Source: CAYUAI01 sp964442745
Lineage (GTDB): Bacteria; Pseudomonadota; Gammaproteobacteria; S012-40
NCBI GenBank assembly: GCA_964442745.1
Contig: CAYUAI010000008.1
Span: 1 to 64,000, forward strand
DNA length: 64,000 nucleotides
Reading direction: 5' to 3'
Positions 37,917-46,975 of this stretch are shown piece after piece (positions within the stretch are counted from its first letter, which is position 1; the number at the start of each line of letters is the position of its first letter). The notes beneath the pieces are model-generated. The model made no database searches, was not told where the DNA came from, and saw only the letters and a program-made list of their open reading frames with translations. Made by a program: the position numbers and the translations under genes.

Positions 37917-39316
37917 TCATGCCCTCCACCACCAAAGTCCGTCTGAATAAAATTCTCAAATCGGGTGTATTGCCCAAGAAAGGTTAAACGCGTGGTACCA
38001 ATCGGTCCATTTCGCTGTTTGCCGATAATAATTTCAGCCGTGCCTTTATCTGGGCTGTCCGGATTATAAACTTCATCACGATAGATAAAAACAATCACAT
38101 CCGCATCCTGCTCAATCGCCCCTGACTCACGTAAATCTGACATCACTGGACGTTTATTCGGACGTTGTTCTAGGCCTCGATTTAACTGTGACAAAGCAAC
38201 CACAGGTACTTCTAATTCTTTAGCCAAGGCTTTTAAAGAACGAGAAATCTCGGAAATTTCGGCAGCGCGATTGTCCCGCGCACCATGCACTTGCATTAAT
38301 TGTAAATAATCGATAACAATCAATCCAAGTTTGCCTTGTTCCCGTGCTAAACGCCGTGCACGCGCACGTAATTCATTAGGCGTTAACGCTGGCGTATCAT
38401 CAATAAATAGCGGTGCTTCCGCTAAAATACCGACAGCACTCGTCAAACGAGGCCAGTCATCGTCACTTAATTTTCCGGTACGAACTTTGTGCTGATCAAT
38501 GCGGCCAATGGATGACATCATCCGCATGGCTAACTGATCCCCCGGCATTTCCATGCTAAATACCGCCACCGGCAAACCCGCATAGACCGCCGCATGCTCC
38601 GCCATATTCATGGCAAAGGTGGTTTTACCCATGGAAGGACGGCCCGCCACAATCACGAGATCCGAGTGCTGTAAACCCGAGGTTTGTTCATCAAAGTCCG
38701 AGAATCCAGTCGGCACCCCGGTGATGGGATTGGCTTGTAGAAATAATGAATCAATCCGATCAACCGCCTTGGTTAATAAATCCTTGATACCAATAAAACC
38801 CTTCCGCCCACGAGAGCCTCTTTCTGCAATATTAAATACTTGCTGTTCCGCCTTGTCCAATATTTCGGCACTAGAACGCCCGTCTGGATTAAATGCATCA
38901 TCGGTAATGGTTGAGCCAACATTAATCAATTGGCGCAGTATGGATCGTTCTTTGACAATGCTCGCATAGGCTTTGATGTTAGCGGCCGTTGGAATATTCT
39001 TTGCCAATGCCCCGAGATAGGCTAAGCCACCGGCTTTTTCCAACGCTTTTACACTGTCTAGGCTTTCAGACAATGTAATAATATCGCAAGGTTTTCCTTC
39101 AGATACCAAAGCAACAATGGCGCGATATATCAAGCGATGATCGTAACGATAAAAATCGTCTTCGGTAACGAGATCAGCGATCTGGTCCCAAGCATCATTA
39201 TCTAACAGGAGACCACCGAGAATGGATTGCTCAGCTTCGACGGAATGGGGCGGAATTTTCAACTGATCCGCGTCAATATCATTTCCAGCGGGAAAAGGAA
39301 AGGCTAAATCTGGCAT
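37913..39316 (-). CDS. dnaB: Replicative DNA helicase
   Basis: This 467-residue hexameric helicase unwinds DNA at the replication fork. The N-terminal domain (PPHSVEAEQSILGGLL) binds DnaG and DnaC-type loaders. The RecA-like domain has Walker A AGRPSMGKTTFAM, the DnaB signature FSMEMP and a Walker B region LIVIDYLQLM, followed by the SRSLKALAKEL motif. No intein. It lies downstream of rplI after a 312-bp gap that includes a palindrome, in the conserved order rplI-dnaB-alr-radA. Confidence 0.97.
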   Translation of the reverse strand: MPDLAFPFPAGNDIDADQLKIPPHSVEAEQSILGGLLLDNDAWDQIADLVTEDDFYRYDHRLIYRAIVALVSEGKPCDIITLSESLDSVKALEKAGGLAYLGALAKNIPTAANIKAYASIVKERSILRQLINVGSTITDDAFNPDGRSSAEILDKAEQQVFNIAERGSRGRKGFIGIKDLLTKAVDRIDSLFLQANPITGVPTGFSDFDEQTSGLQHSDLVIVAGRPSMGKTTFAMNMAEHAAVYAGLPVAVFSMEMPGDQLAMRMMSSIGRIDQHKVRTGKLSDDDWPRLTSAVGILAEAPLFIDDTPALTPNELRARARRLAREQGKLGLIVIDYLQLMQVHGARDNRAAEISEISRSLKALAKELEVPVVALSQLNRGLEQRPNKRPVMSDLRESGAIEQDADVIVFIYRDEVYNPDSPDKGTAEIIIGKQRNGPIGTTRLTFLGQYTRFENFIQTDFGGGGHE

Positions 39317-39628
39317 ATGCCCCTCGCAACATCATGACTTAATCGGGTGGCAGGATCCTGCCAAAAAGAAACTAAGGAATGAACAATCGGTCGATTCCTA
39401 AGAATAACAAAATCCTATTTATTGGAACGCTAGACGTCGCAAAGTGTTGCCACGCTCTTAATGCCGTTGGATTTTGAAAAATCAGGCAAAGTGAATGTAT
39501 TATCCATTCAGTGCATACTCCTTAGAAGCGGCTTTAAAGCCACTTCTAAAGGAGTGATGAGGACGATGTGACACAATAACTCATTTTTCAATCAATCATT
39601 CATATGCCCATGGTGTCAACGTTTGATG
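39317..39628. other. rplI-dnaB intergenic region
   Basis: This 312-bp gap on the minus strand separates rplI from dnaB. It holds the 39-bp palindrome at 39517-39555 and otherwise no ORF or RNA gene. A separate dnaB promoter is expected here. Confidence 0.5.
39517..39555. repeat. 39-bp near-perfect palindrome between rplI and dnaB
   Basis: ACTCCTTAGAAGCGGCTTT is mirrored by AAAGCCACTTCTAAAGGAGT, with one mismatch and one bulge. It forms a very stable hairpin 73 bp after the rplI stop on the minus strand. It lacks a U-tract on either strand, so it may be a processing or attenuation hairpin between the ribosomal genes and dnaB rather than a simple terminator. Confidence 0.7.
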
Positions 39629-40075
39629 TTATGCGGCGACCACTAGAATTTTCACCATGGATGTCACGTCGGCATGCAAGTTTAAAGAAATCTCGAACTC
39701 ACCAAGATTGCGTAACGGTCCATCTGGCAATTGTACTTCATGTTTTTTCACATGAACACCAGCAATAGAAATCGCTTCAGCAACGTCTCTCGCACCGATG
39801 GAGCCATACAGCTTGCCTTCATCACCCGCTTTGCCGGTAATTTCAATACTCAATTCACTGAGCTTACTGGCCCGTTCATTCGCTGCCGCTAACACACTGG
39901 CCGATTTCTTTTCTAGTTCGGCACGCTGCGCTTCAAATCGCTCAATATTTTTTTTATTCGCCGGAATCGCGATGCCTTTAGGAATCAAAAAATTCCTTCC
40001 ATAGCCGCCTTTGACATCCACCTTATCACCGATAGAACCTAAGCTCTTTACTTTTTCTGTTAATATGACTTCCAT
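39629..40075 (-). CDS. rplI: 50S ribosomal protein bL9
   Basis: This 148-residue protein is a full bL9: N-terminal rRNA-binding domain (MEVILTEKVKSLGSIGDKVDVKGGYGRNFLIPKG), the long central helix (KKNIERFEAQRAELEKK), and the C-terminal domain (GKLYGSIGARDVAEAI ... LGEFEISLNLHADV). It binds 23S rRNA domain V. It lies 67 bp after the DUF2232 gene, in the rpsF-priB-rpsR-DUF2232-rplI run. Confidence 0.98.
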   Translation of the reverse strand: MEVILTEKVKSLGSIGDKVDVKGGYGRNFLIPKGIAIPANKKNIERFEAQRAELEKKSASVLAAANERASKLSELSIEITGKAGDEGKLYGSIGARDVAEAISIAGVHVKKHEVQLPDGPLRNLGEFEISLNLHADVTSMVKILVVAA

Positions 40076-40142
40076 AAAATAACCTCATGCCAAAACTTGA
40101 ATTTCGTAATTTAATAACCAACACTGGCGCAAAATATAGGGC

Positions 40143-41063
40143 TTATGAATCCATCTTGTCGGGCTTAGCAAAATATCGACGATAATCCATCCAAGCATCT
40201 GAAATCGCAATCAGCGCTAATAAAACCATCATCGGCTTGGCAACAAAAAATAGCATGACATAAATAGCCACTAACCATGCTGCATTAGCATGGGTTTTTT
40301 CCACCCAATCATGGACCATAGCCAACCCGAATAAACTGCAAGCCGTGATAACAACAAACGTAAGGTCGGAAAAAAGTTCACCCGGATGGCTAATAATCAT
40401 GGCAAGCACGATGATGACTAGCGCGACAATAGCTACCCGTCGATCCATTTTCAATGAAACAAATTCTTCACGAAACCCACCGGGATTGTATAATGCCGCT
40501 TGCCACCAACGCCCCAGAAACAGACTGCAAATTAAGCTAACAAACACAGCCCCAGCCACCATACCCGTCATGGAGGATGCAATCATCTCTAACATTAACT
40601 GAACATCATCAGGATCGGCAGACACCGTCGATTCTCGCAGGGTTTGTTGAAAAATATTAGCGAGCTGCTCCAGCCACCATGCCACAGGATCATTTAGCAT
40701 CCCATGCACCACGATGGGAACAATGCAAGCCATGCCTGCTGCAATATAAATTGACCACGGTAAGTGCATCATTCGCCGCAGTACCACCGCTAACACCCAC
40801 ACGGGCATCCACACCATCACGACAAACAGCAGTGCGATCGCCCCACTGCCTAATATCACATAGGCCAATACCGCCATCACCAGCGCCGCGATGAAGCTGA
40901 TATACAGTCCATCATAAGCACCTTTACGCAAAGTAACGAGGGCAATCACAGCGGCACTTAAATAACTTAACGGTGCCAAAATTAAAGACAATACCGCAAA
41001 AACCGTGGCCGCCATTGCCGCTTGTGCTCGACCACGCATAATGAAAGTGGCCATTGCTTTCAT
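40143..41063 (-). CDS. DUF2232 family integral membrane protein
   Basis: This 306-residue protein has about eight hydrophobic segments (VFAVLSLILAPLSYLSAAVIALVTL, ALLFVVMVWMPVWVLAVVLRRMM and others) in the DUF2232 (YybS-like) arrangement. Related membrane proteins are placed between rpsR and rplI in many gammaproteobacteria, as here. The function is unknown, and the fold resembles the S component of ECF transporters. The start at 41063 is followed by a second Met three codons later, with no strong Shine-Dalgarno sequence to decide between them. Confidence 0.88.
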   Translation of the reverse strand: MKAMATFIMRGRAQAAMAATVFAVLSLILAPLSYLSAAVIALVTLRKGAYDGLYISFIAALVMAVLAYVILGSGAIALLFVVMVWMPVWVLAVVLRRMMHLPWSIYIAAGMACIVPIVVHGMLNDPVAWWLEQLANIFQQTLRESTVSADPDDVQLMLEMIASSMTGMVAGAVFVSLICSLFLGRWWQAALYNPGGFREEFVSLKMDRRVAIVALVIIVLAMIISHPGELFSDLTFVVITACSLFGLAMVHDWVEKTHANAAWLVAIYVMLFFVAKPMMVLLALIAISDAWMDYRRYFAKPDKMDS

Positions 41064-41281
41064 CGTTACCCCACTTCAGTGAAATGACGCTAAGAGTTTA
41101 TTTCGCTAGCAAGGTTGCCCGAGAGTAGCGATTATCGCTCGATCCAACTTGATCCGTGTATGCTTTCGATAGAATCAACTTGGGTCGTAGCGATCAGCCG
41201 GCTTTCGTACAGCCTCCTAGGGACTCAGCGTTTGTGATTCGGTACCACCTTCACAACAAAACGTAAAGGCGATAAAATCCC

Positions 41282-41506
41282 TTAATGGGCGTCTGAATAA
41301 GGTAATAAGGAAATATATCTTGCACGTTTAATGGCCTCAGACAACTGACGCTGATATTTTGCACTGGTGCCGGTAATACGGCTTGGCACAATTTTCCCGC
41401 TTTCTGTAATATAGTTTCTCAATGTTGCCAAATCCAAATAATCAATTTGAACCACTCCATCTGCAGTAAATCGGCAAAACTTTCTACGTCGAAAATAACG
41501 TGACAT
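41282..41506 (-). CDS. rpsR: 30S ribosomal protein bS18
   Basis: This 74-residue protein has the bS18 core (YFRRRKFCRFTADGVVQIDYLDLATLRNYITESGKIVPSRITGT), ending in the RNA-binding stretch KYQRQLSEAIKRARYISLLPY. It binds 16S rRNA with bS6 on the platform of the small subunit. It lies 51 bp after priB. A 218-bp non-coding gap follows before the DUF2232 gene. Confidence 0.98.
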   Translation of the reverse strand: MSRYFRRRKFCRFTADGVVQIDYLDLATLRNYITESGKIVPSRITGTSAKYQRQLSEAIKRARYISLLPYSDAH

Positions 41507-41557
41507 TATTTATACTCCAAACTATCTATTATTTAAGGAATGTTGCACAGAGATGAT

Positions 41558-41914
41558 TTAGCGATCACCCAACGTCCCAGCCGGCGATTTAACGGGAGAG
41601 CCTATCACAATGGACTTCGCGTGAATCACTAATTGATAGGTGTGCTTGCGAGACACAGCACGATTCAGAAAACCAATGACGCTTAATGGCGTACCCACTT
41701 GTACAGATTTCAAAATGGCAGCCAACTCGTCACCGCATGCAATCGTTAATACTCGGCAATAAACCGCTCGTTTCAGTGTCACTTCTTCCTGCTCGGAACG
41801 GTGTTCTAACAAAAACCGACTGATCGGAATGCCCGCTGGACTAAAACGTATCTCTGGTAAACTATAGGCTGTTCCACTCAGCGCAATGCGATTATTATCC
41901 AGCACTTCTCTCAT
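41558..41914 (-). CDS. priB: Primosomal replication protein N (PriB)
   Basis: PriB is a small OB-fold protein that takes part in PriA-dependent replication restart. This one has LSGTAYSLPEIRFSPAGIPISRFLLEHRSEQEE and SVIGFLNRA, which match the family from the first strand onward. I favour the ATG at 41914 (118 residues, 20-bp overlap with rpsF) because the homology begins five to eight residues after it; an ATG at 41956 gives 132 residues and has a slightly better GAAG upstream. It sits between rpsF and rpsR, the usual place. Confidence 0.9.
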   Translation of the reverse strand: MREVLDNNRIALSGTAYSLPEIRFSPAGIPISRFLLEHRSEQEEVTLKRAVYCRVLTIACGDELAAILKSVQVGTPLSVIGFLNRAVSRKHTYQLVIHAKSIVIGSPVKSPAGTLGDR

Positions 41915-42281
41915 GACGGCCACTGGCTTCTGGCGCACTCGGCCGTGGCGTCGCATCGGCTTCTTTTTCTTTCGATAATATTGATGACTCAGTAACCGCC
42001 GCCTTACAACGAATCACCATATTCCTCAGCACCGCATCATTAAAACGAAAAGCGCTCGTGAGTTCATCTAACACCGCCTGAGAACATTCAATATTCATGA
42101 GAATATAGTGTGCTTTATGAATTTTATTGATCGGATAAGCTAATTGGCGGCGGCCCCAATCTTCTAGACGATGCACTTGGCCACCATCCACGGTAATCGT
42201 AGCGCGGTATTTTTCTACCATGGCAGGGACTTGTTCACTCTGGTCAGGGTGAACTAAAAATATAATTTCATAATGTCTCAT
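41895..42281 (-). CDS. rpsF: 30S ribosomal protein bS6
   Basis: This 128-residue protein is bS6 (MRHYEIIFLVHPDQSEQVPAMVEKY, then LEDWGRRQLAYPINKIHKAHYILMNIE). The core ends near residue 100. The extra C-terminal 25 residues are charged and low in structure, like the glutamylated tail in E. coli. AGGGAG precedes the ATG. It is the first gene of the rpsF-priB-rpsR operon, behind the promoter at 42380-42408. It pairs with bS18, and in many bacteria the S6:S18 complex represses its own leader RNA. Confidence 0.97.
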   Translation of the reverse strand: MRHYEIIFLVHPDQSEQVPAMVEKYRATITVDGGQVHRLEDWGRRQLAYPINKIHKAHYILMNIECSQAVLDELTSAFRFNDAVLRNMVIRCKAAVTESSILSKEKEADATPRPSAPEASGRHERSAG

Positions 42282-42379
42282 TTTGGCTCCCTATGGATAA
42301 TAAAGTCGCCTCCCCTATCAACTGACAGAGTAAAGCAAGGAGAAACATATCTCCTCCTTAACATGGAGGAAAGCGGACT

Positions 42380-42408
42380 ATTGTAGCGCCATCACGCGAC
42401 GGTTGCAA
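42380..42408 (-). promoter_or_regulatory. Promoter of the rpsF operon
   Basis: On the minus strand TTGCAA (-35, 42408-42403) and TACAAT (-10, 42385-42380) are 17 nt apart. Transcription would start near 42373, leaving a leader of about 90 nt before the rpsF ATG. The leader can form CCTCC:GGAGG or the overlapping GGAGA:TCTCC hairpin, which cannot coexist. This resembles a regulatory leader, possibly for S6:S18, but the known CCG bulge motif was not verified. Confidence 0.7.
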
Positions 42409-42462
42409 TGCGCATATATTCAAGCCGATTGAACATTATTTTACCGCAAAACTATCCGCAGA

Positions 42463-43206
42463 TCATTGCCGTTGGCGCACCGCTTCGAACAAAAATACGC
42501 CAGATGCAACCGACGCATTCAGGCTCGCTAATTGATGCCCCATCGGGATTTTCGCCAAATAATCACAGTGTTTTAAGGTTAGATGACGGGCGCCTTTCCC
42601 CTCACTACCAATCACCATCGCGCAAGGGACACGAAAATCGATGTCATACAGGTTTGTCTCGGTATCCAAACTTGCACCCGTGATCCACACCCCTTGTTGT
42701 TTTAGCCATTCCATACATCGCACCAGGTTGGTCACTTGAATAAACGGTACATGCTCGGCGGCACCACACGCCACTTTTCTCACCGTACCAGTCATACCGA
42801 CAGCCCGGTGCTTCGGTGCAATAACAGCATCGACCCCTGCCCCTAACGCGGTACGTAAGCAGGCCCCCAAGTTATGAGGATCTTGGACACCATCTAAAAT
42901 CAGCAATAATGGAGCGGTTGTCAATGTTGGCAACAATTGTTTTAAATAAATCTCGCTCAACGCCGTGGGTTCATCACAAAAAACTAACACACCTTGATGG
43001 GTCGCTTGCTTGGTGTGACGGTCGATATCCTGCTTGTCTTTCCAAATCACTCGGCATTGATTTTTTTCGGCTAACTGCAAGATTTGATTGAGTCGGGTAT
43101 TTTTGCTTTTTGGCGGTTGGCGTTGCAGCCAAATCTCTTGAATCGAAGCCGGCGCTTGCTCAAGCGTGGCCAATGCTGAATGCAAACCATAGACAAAATG
43201 CGTCAT
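42463..43206 (-). CDS. rlmB: 23S rRNA (guanosine-2251-2'-O)-methyltransferase RlmB
   Basis: This 247-residue SPOUT (SpoU) methyltransferase modifies G2251 in the peptidyl-transferase region. It has the N-terminal substrate domain (FVYGLHSALATLEQAPASI) and the knotted domain with motif 1 NLGACLRTALGAGVDAVI, motif 2 MVIGSEGKGARHLT and motif 3 LNASVASGVFLFE. Its ATG overlaps the rnr stop by 4 bp, so the two are coupled, as in E. coli. Confidence 0.96.
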   Translation of the reverse strand: MTHFVYGLHSALATLEQAPASIQEIWLQRQPPKSKNTRLNQILQLAEKNQCRVIWKDKQDIDRHTKQATHQGVLVFCDEPTALSEIYLKQLLPTLTTAPLLLILDGVQDPHNLGACLRTALGAGVDAVIAPKHRAVGMTGTVRKVACGAAEHVPFIQVTNLVRCMEWLKQQGVWITGASLDTETNLYDIDFRVPCAMVIGSEGKGARHLTLKHCDYLAKIPMGHQLASLNASVASGVFLFEAVRQRQ

Positions 43207-45395
43207 TTTCGTCTGGCTTTTTTGCGAGAAGAAGTGACCAATTCAAAATCGATTTTTTTATCTTCCAGGTTCACCCGCACCACTTTAATCTGCACAGGAT
43301 CTGATAACTGAAATGCCTGACCTGTACGTTCCCCACTGAGCCGATGTTTGGCCGCATCAAAGTGAAAATAATCGCTACCTAATGCAGTGACATGCACCAA
43401 ACCCTCAACATAGATATCATTTAATTCAACAAAGATACCAAAGCTGGTCACGGTAGAAATACGACCAGCAAAGCTTTCCCCAACTTTGTCTTGCATGTAT
43501 TCACATTTCAACCAGTCAACCACATCCCGAGTCGCATCATCGGCACGGCGCTCAGTCATGGAACAATGTTCACCCACTTTATCAATATCTTCGGTGGAAT
43601 AATGATATTTCTTTTCATGGGAAATTAAACGGCGGATCGCCCGATGCACCAACAGATCAGGATAACGCCTAATCGGTGAGGTAAAATGGGTATAAGCATC
43701 AAAGGCCAAGCCAAAATGCCCGCTATTATTGGAACAGTAAACCGCCTGACTTAAACTCCTAAGCAACACCAGCTCTATCAGGCGGGCATCGGGGCGCTCC
43801 CGTATGCTTTCAAGTAATTTTCGATAATGTTTGGGTTCGGTATTCTTGCGCCCACCAAAGCGCAATCCAAACTCTTTTAAAAAAGCCCTCACGTCGGTGA
43901 GTTTTTCTTCGGTCGGCGGGTTATGAATTCGATATAAAGCAGGCACTTCATTAACGGCCAAATAATCCGCCGCCGCCACATTGGCCGCGATCATGCATTC
44001 CTCAATGAGCCGGTGTGCGTCATTTCTAACGACGGGTACAATGCGATCTATTTTTTTATTTTCACCGAAGACAATCTGGGTTTCAGTCGTTTCAAATTCG
44101 ATGGTGCCGCGCCGTTCACGACGCATCAATAACATCTGATACAAATCATAAAGTACCTCTAAATGAGGCACCAACGTCGTATACTGTTTTCGAAGTGGCT
44201 TATCATTTTCTTGTAAAATAGCCGCCACCTGATTATAGGTAAATCGTTGGGCAGAACGCATGACCCCATCAAAAAAGCGATACTGCCGTACGGTTCCGAC
44301 ATGCGAAATCATCATCTCGCACACCAAACAAAGGCGATCCACATGCGGTTTAAGAGAGCACAATTCGTTGGATAAAATTTCGGGGAGCATGGGAACCACA
44401 CGCTCTGGAAAATAGACCGAGTTGCCTCGGGTCAGCGCTTCCTCATCGAGTGCGCTGGCTGGCTTCACATAATGGGAAACATCGGCAATCGCCACTAACA
44501 AACGCCAACCTTTTCCCTTACGCTCAGCATACACGGCATCATCGAAATCCCGAGCATCTTCACCATCAATGGTCACCAGTGGCAAATGACGCAGATCTTC
44601 GCGCCCAGCCATTTCCTGCTCAGAAACTGAAGTGGTGAAATTTTTAATTTGAGCCTGCACGGCTTCTGGCCACTCGTTGGGAATTTCATACGAGCGAATC
44701 GCCATGTCAATCTCCATGCCTGGGGCTAAATGATCCCCAAGCACTTCATCAATGCGTCCAACGGGCTGGGCACGCCAGGTCGGTTGTTCGAGTATCTCAG
44801 CCACCACAATCTGACCATCTTTTGCGGCACCGCGATGCTCCGCCGGGATTAACACGTCTTGCGTAATTTTTTTATTGCTAGAAGCCACAAAACCAACCTC
44901 ATGTTCCGCACGAAAACGCCCGACAATATGGGTATTGGCACGCTCCAATACTTCGACGGGCGCCCCTTCTCGCCGGCCACGTCGGTCAATACCGGCCACC
45001 CTGGCAACAATTCGATCGCCATGTAATAAACCACGCATGCGTTGGCCAGAAATGAACAAATCATTACTTCCATCATCTGGCACCAAAAAACCAAAGCCAT
45101 CCGCATGACCAATCACCCGCCCCTTAATCAAGTCCATTTTCTTGACTAAGCCAAATTCACCACGACGGTTACGAATTAATTGACCGTCCCGCTCCATCGC
45201 TCGCAAGCGGCGCTTCAATGCATCTAAATCCACCTCGTCACTGAGCTGTAACGCCACCGCCAGTTTTTTAAAGGTGAATAATCTTCCTGTTTGGCTGAGT
45301 TTTTCTGCAATAAACTCCCGGCTGGGAATCGGCCTCTCATAGTTTTCTGATTCGCGACCGGCAAAAGGATCATCCTTAAACCTTTTCTTCTTCAT
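43203..45395 (-). CDS. rnr: Ribonuclease R
   Basis: This 730-residue 3'-5' exoribonuclease degrades structured RNA. Domains in order: a helix-turn-helix-like N-terminus, two cold-shock domains (RVIGHADGFGFLVPDDGSNDLFI), the RNB catalytic domain with TIDGEDARDFDDAV (metal-binding Asp cluster) and HFTSPIRRYPDLLVHRAI, and a C-terminal S1 domain (AGRISTVTSFGIFVELNDIYVEGLVHV) with a basic tail (SSRKKARRK). I use the ATG at 45395; an in-frame TTG two codons upstream is nearer to a GAGAG stretch and could be used. The tRNA-Leu promoter overlaps this start on the other strand. Confidence 0.96.
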   Translation of the reverse strand: MKKKRFKDDPFAGRESENYERPIPSREFIAEKLSQTGRLFTFKKLAVALQLSDEVDLDALKRRLRAMERDGQLIRNRRGEFGLVKKMDLIKGRVIGHADGFGFLVPDDGSNDLFISGQRMRGLLHGDRIVARVAGIDRRGRREGAPVEVLERANTHIVGRFRAEHEVGFVASSNKKITQDVLIPAEHRGAAKDGQIVVAEILEQPTWRAQPVGRIDEVLGDHLAPGMEIDMAIRSYEIPNEWPEAVQAQIKNFTTSVSEQEMAGREDLRHLPLVTIDGEDARDFDDAVYAERKGKGWRLLVAIADVSHYVKPASALDEEALTRGNSVYFPERVVPMLPEILSNELCSLKPHVDRLCLVCEMMISHVGTVRQYRFFDGVMRSAQRFTYNQVAAILQENDKPLRKQYTTLVPHLEVLYDLYQMLLMRRERRGTIEFETTETQIVFGENKKIDRIVPVVRNDAHRLIEECMIAANVAAADYLAVNEVPALYRIHNPPTEEKLTDVRAFLKEFGLRFGGRKNTEPKHYRKLLESIRERPDARLIELVLLRSLSQAVYCSNNSGHFGLAFDAYTHFTSPIRRYPDLLVHRAIRRLISHEKKYHYSTEDIDKVGEHCSMTERRADDATRDVVDWLKCEYMQDKVGESFAGRISTVTSFGIFVELNDIYVEGLVHVTALGSDYFHFDAAKHRLSGERTGQAFQLSDPVQIKVVRVNLEDKKIDFELVTSSRKKARRK

Positions 45396-45423
45396 TGACA
45401 AATAAACTCTCTCTCGGTAAAGT
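45395..45423 (+). promoter_or_regulatory. Promoter of tRNA-Leu
   Basis: A perfect -35 box TTGACA (45395-45400) and TAAAGT (45418-45423) are separated by 17 nt and lie 24 bp upstream of the tRNA. The -35 box overlaps the start codon of rnr on the opposite strand. Confidence 0.65.
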
Positions 45424-45446
45424 GCATGCTTTGGATAATATCAAAA

Positions 45447-45533
45447 GCCGAGGTGGTGAAATTGGTAGACACGCTAGCTTCAGGTGCTAGTGGAGGTAAC
45501 TCCATGGAGGTTCGAGTCCTCTCCTCGGCACCA
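45447..45533 (+). tRNA. tRNA-Leu (anticodon CAG)
   Basis: An 87-nt class II tRNA with encoded CCA. The acceptor GCCGAGG pairs with CCTCGGC, and the anticodon stem CTAGC/GCTAG encloses the loop TTCAGGT (anticodon CAG, reads CTG). The long variable arm (TGGAGGTAACTCCA) and T-arm GGTTCGAGTCC are intact. It is on the strand opposite the surrounding genes, between purA and rnr. Confidence 0.97.
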
Positions 45534-45673
45534 ATGATATAAAATGTTTTGCTGTTTCTTCTCAACACTTGCATCAGCTTATTTCAAAATACCTCAGTGA
45601 ACGACAAGGCCCTGTTTAATAGAGGGTTCAACCCCCGATTGGGTGTAGACGATGCCTTGTGTCGGCTCATGCG

Positions 45674-46975
45674 CTAACCACGTAATGAATAAATATCACT
45701 GAGTATCATTGTTTGATTCCGCTCAGGTCCGGTGGAAACCAGCGCAATGCTTGTTTGAGTCACGCTTTCAATTTTCCGCAAATACGCTTGGGCATTCGCC
45801 GGCAAGGCATTAAATTCGGTCGCACCGACAGTTGACGATTTCCAGCCAGGCATTTCTTCATAAACAGGTTGGCAATGCTCATAGGCTTCGGCACCCACCG
45901 GAGGTCCTGTCACCACCTGATTATCACGCTGATAGCCAACACAAATCTGTATCGAATCCAAGTGATCCAATACATCCAGTTTGGTGATACATAATTCCGA
46001 GACACCATTGAGCTGAATGGAACGCCTTAATGCCACCGCATCAAACCAGCCACAGCGACGAGGCCGCCCAGTGGTTGAGCCAAACTCATGCCCCTGGGTG
46101 GCTAAATGCTCACCAATTTCATCATGCAGTTCCGTGGGAAAAGGACCCGCTCCGACGCGTGTTGTATACGCCTTGGTAATTCCCAGCACATAATTCACGT
46201 AGAGTGGACCGACACCACTACCACAGGTCGCCCCACCGGCTGTCGTATTAGAAGACGTCACGAAGGGATAGGTGCCATGATCAACATCCAATAAAGTCCC
46301 TTGTGCCCCTTCAAATAATACGCTTTTATTGTCTTGCTGATATTGATCAAGTATTTCTGGAATATCTCCGATAAGCGGTGCAATCATTTCCTGAAAAGCC
46401 AGCGTATCATCCAGCACTTTCTGAAAATCCACCGTCTCGGTTTTATAATAATTTTTCAATACAAAATTATGGTAATCAAGCACCTCACCTAATTTAGCTG
46501 AAAACCGTTCCCGGTGAAATATATCCGCTAAACGTAAGGCACGACGTGCCACTTTATCTTCGTAGGCTGGCCCAATGCCTCGACCCGTGGTACCAATGGC
46601 CGCCTTACCTCGCGCCTGTTCACGCGCCTGATCTAATTTGACGTGATAATCGAGAATTAATGGGCACGCTGAACTTATTTTTAACCGTTCAGTCACCGGC
46701 ACGCCATTTTCTTCAAGCATGCGCATTTCATCAAGCAAGTCCTTAAGGGAAAGGACCACCCCATTACCAATGAAACACTGTACATTGTCGCGCAATATGC
46801 CTGAGGGGATCAAATGCAGCACGGTCTTTTTATCACCGACAACTAACGTATGCCCCGCGTTATGCCCCCCTTGATAACGCACCACAGCATCCACTTGCTC
46901 GGTCAAAAGATCAACAATTTTACCCTTTCCTTCATCTCCCCATTGGGTACCTACAACGACAATATTCTTAGACAT
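45674..46975 (-). CDS. purA: Adenylosuccinate synthetase
   Basis: This 433-residue GTP-dependent enzyme joins IMP and aspartate to give adenylosuccinate, the first committed step to AMP. The N-terminal P-loop variant is GTQWGDEGKGKIVDLLTE, the switch region is GHNAGHT, the IMP site is IGTTGRGIGPAYEDK, and the C-terminal GTP base contact is in TKLDVLD. It overlaps the hisZ 3' end by 8 bp. The pairing with hisZ downstream of hflKC is typical. Confidence 0.97.
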   Translation of the reverse strand: MSKNIVVVGTQWGDEGKGKIVDLLTEQVDAVVRYQGGHNAGHTLVVGDKKTVLHLIPSGILRDNVQCFIGNGVVLSLKDLLDEMRMLEENGVPVTERLKISSACPLILDYHVKLDQAREQARGKAAIGTTGRGIGPAYEDKVARRALRLADIFHRERFSAKLGEVLDYHNFVLKNYYKTETVDFQKVLDDTLAFQEMIAPLIGDIPEILDQYQQDNKSVLFEGAQGTLLDVDHGTYPFVTSSNTTAGGATCGSGVGPLYVNYVLGITKAYTTRVGAGPFPTELHDEIGEHLATQGHEFGSTTGRPRRCGWFDAVALRRSIQLNGVSELCITKLDVLDHLDSIQICVGYQRDNQVVTGPPVGAEAYEHCQPVYEEMPGWKSSTVGATEFNALPANAQAYLRKIESVTQTSIALVSTGPERNQTMILSDIYSLRG

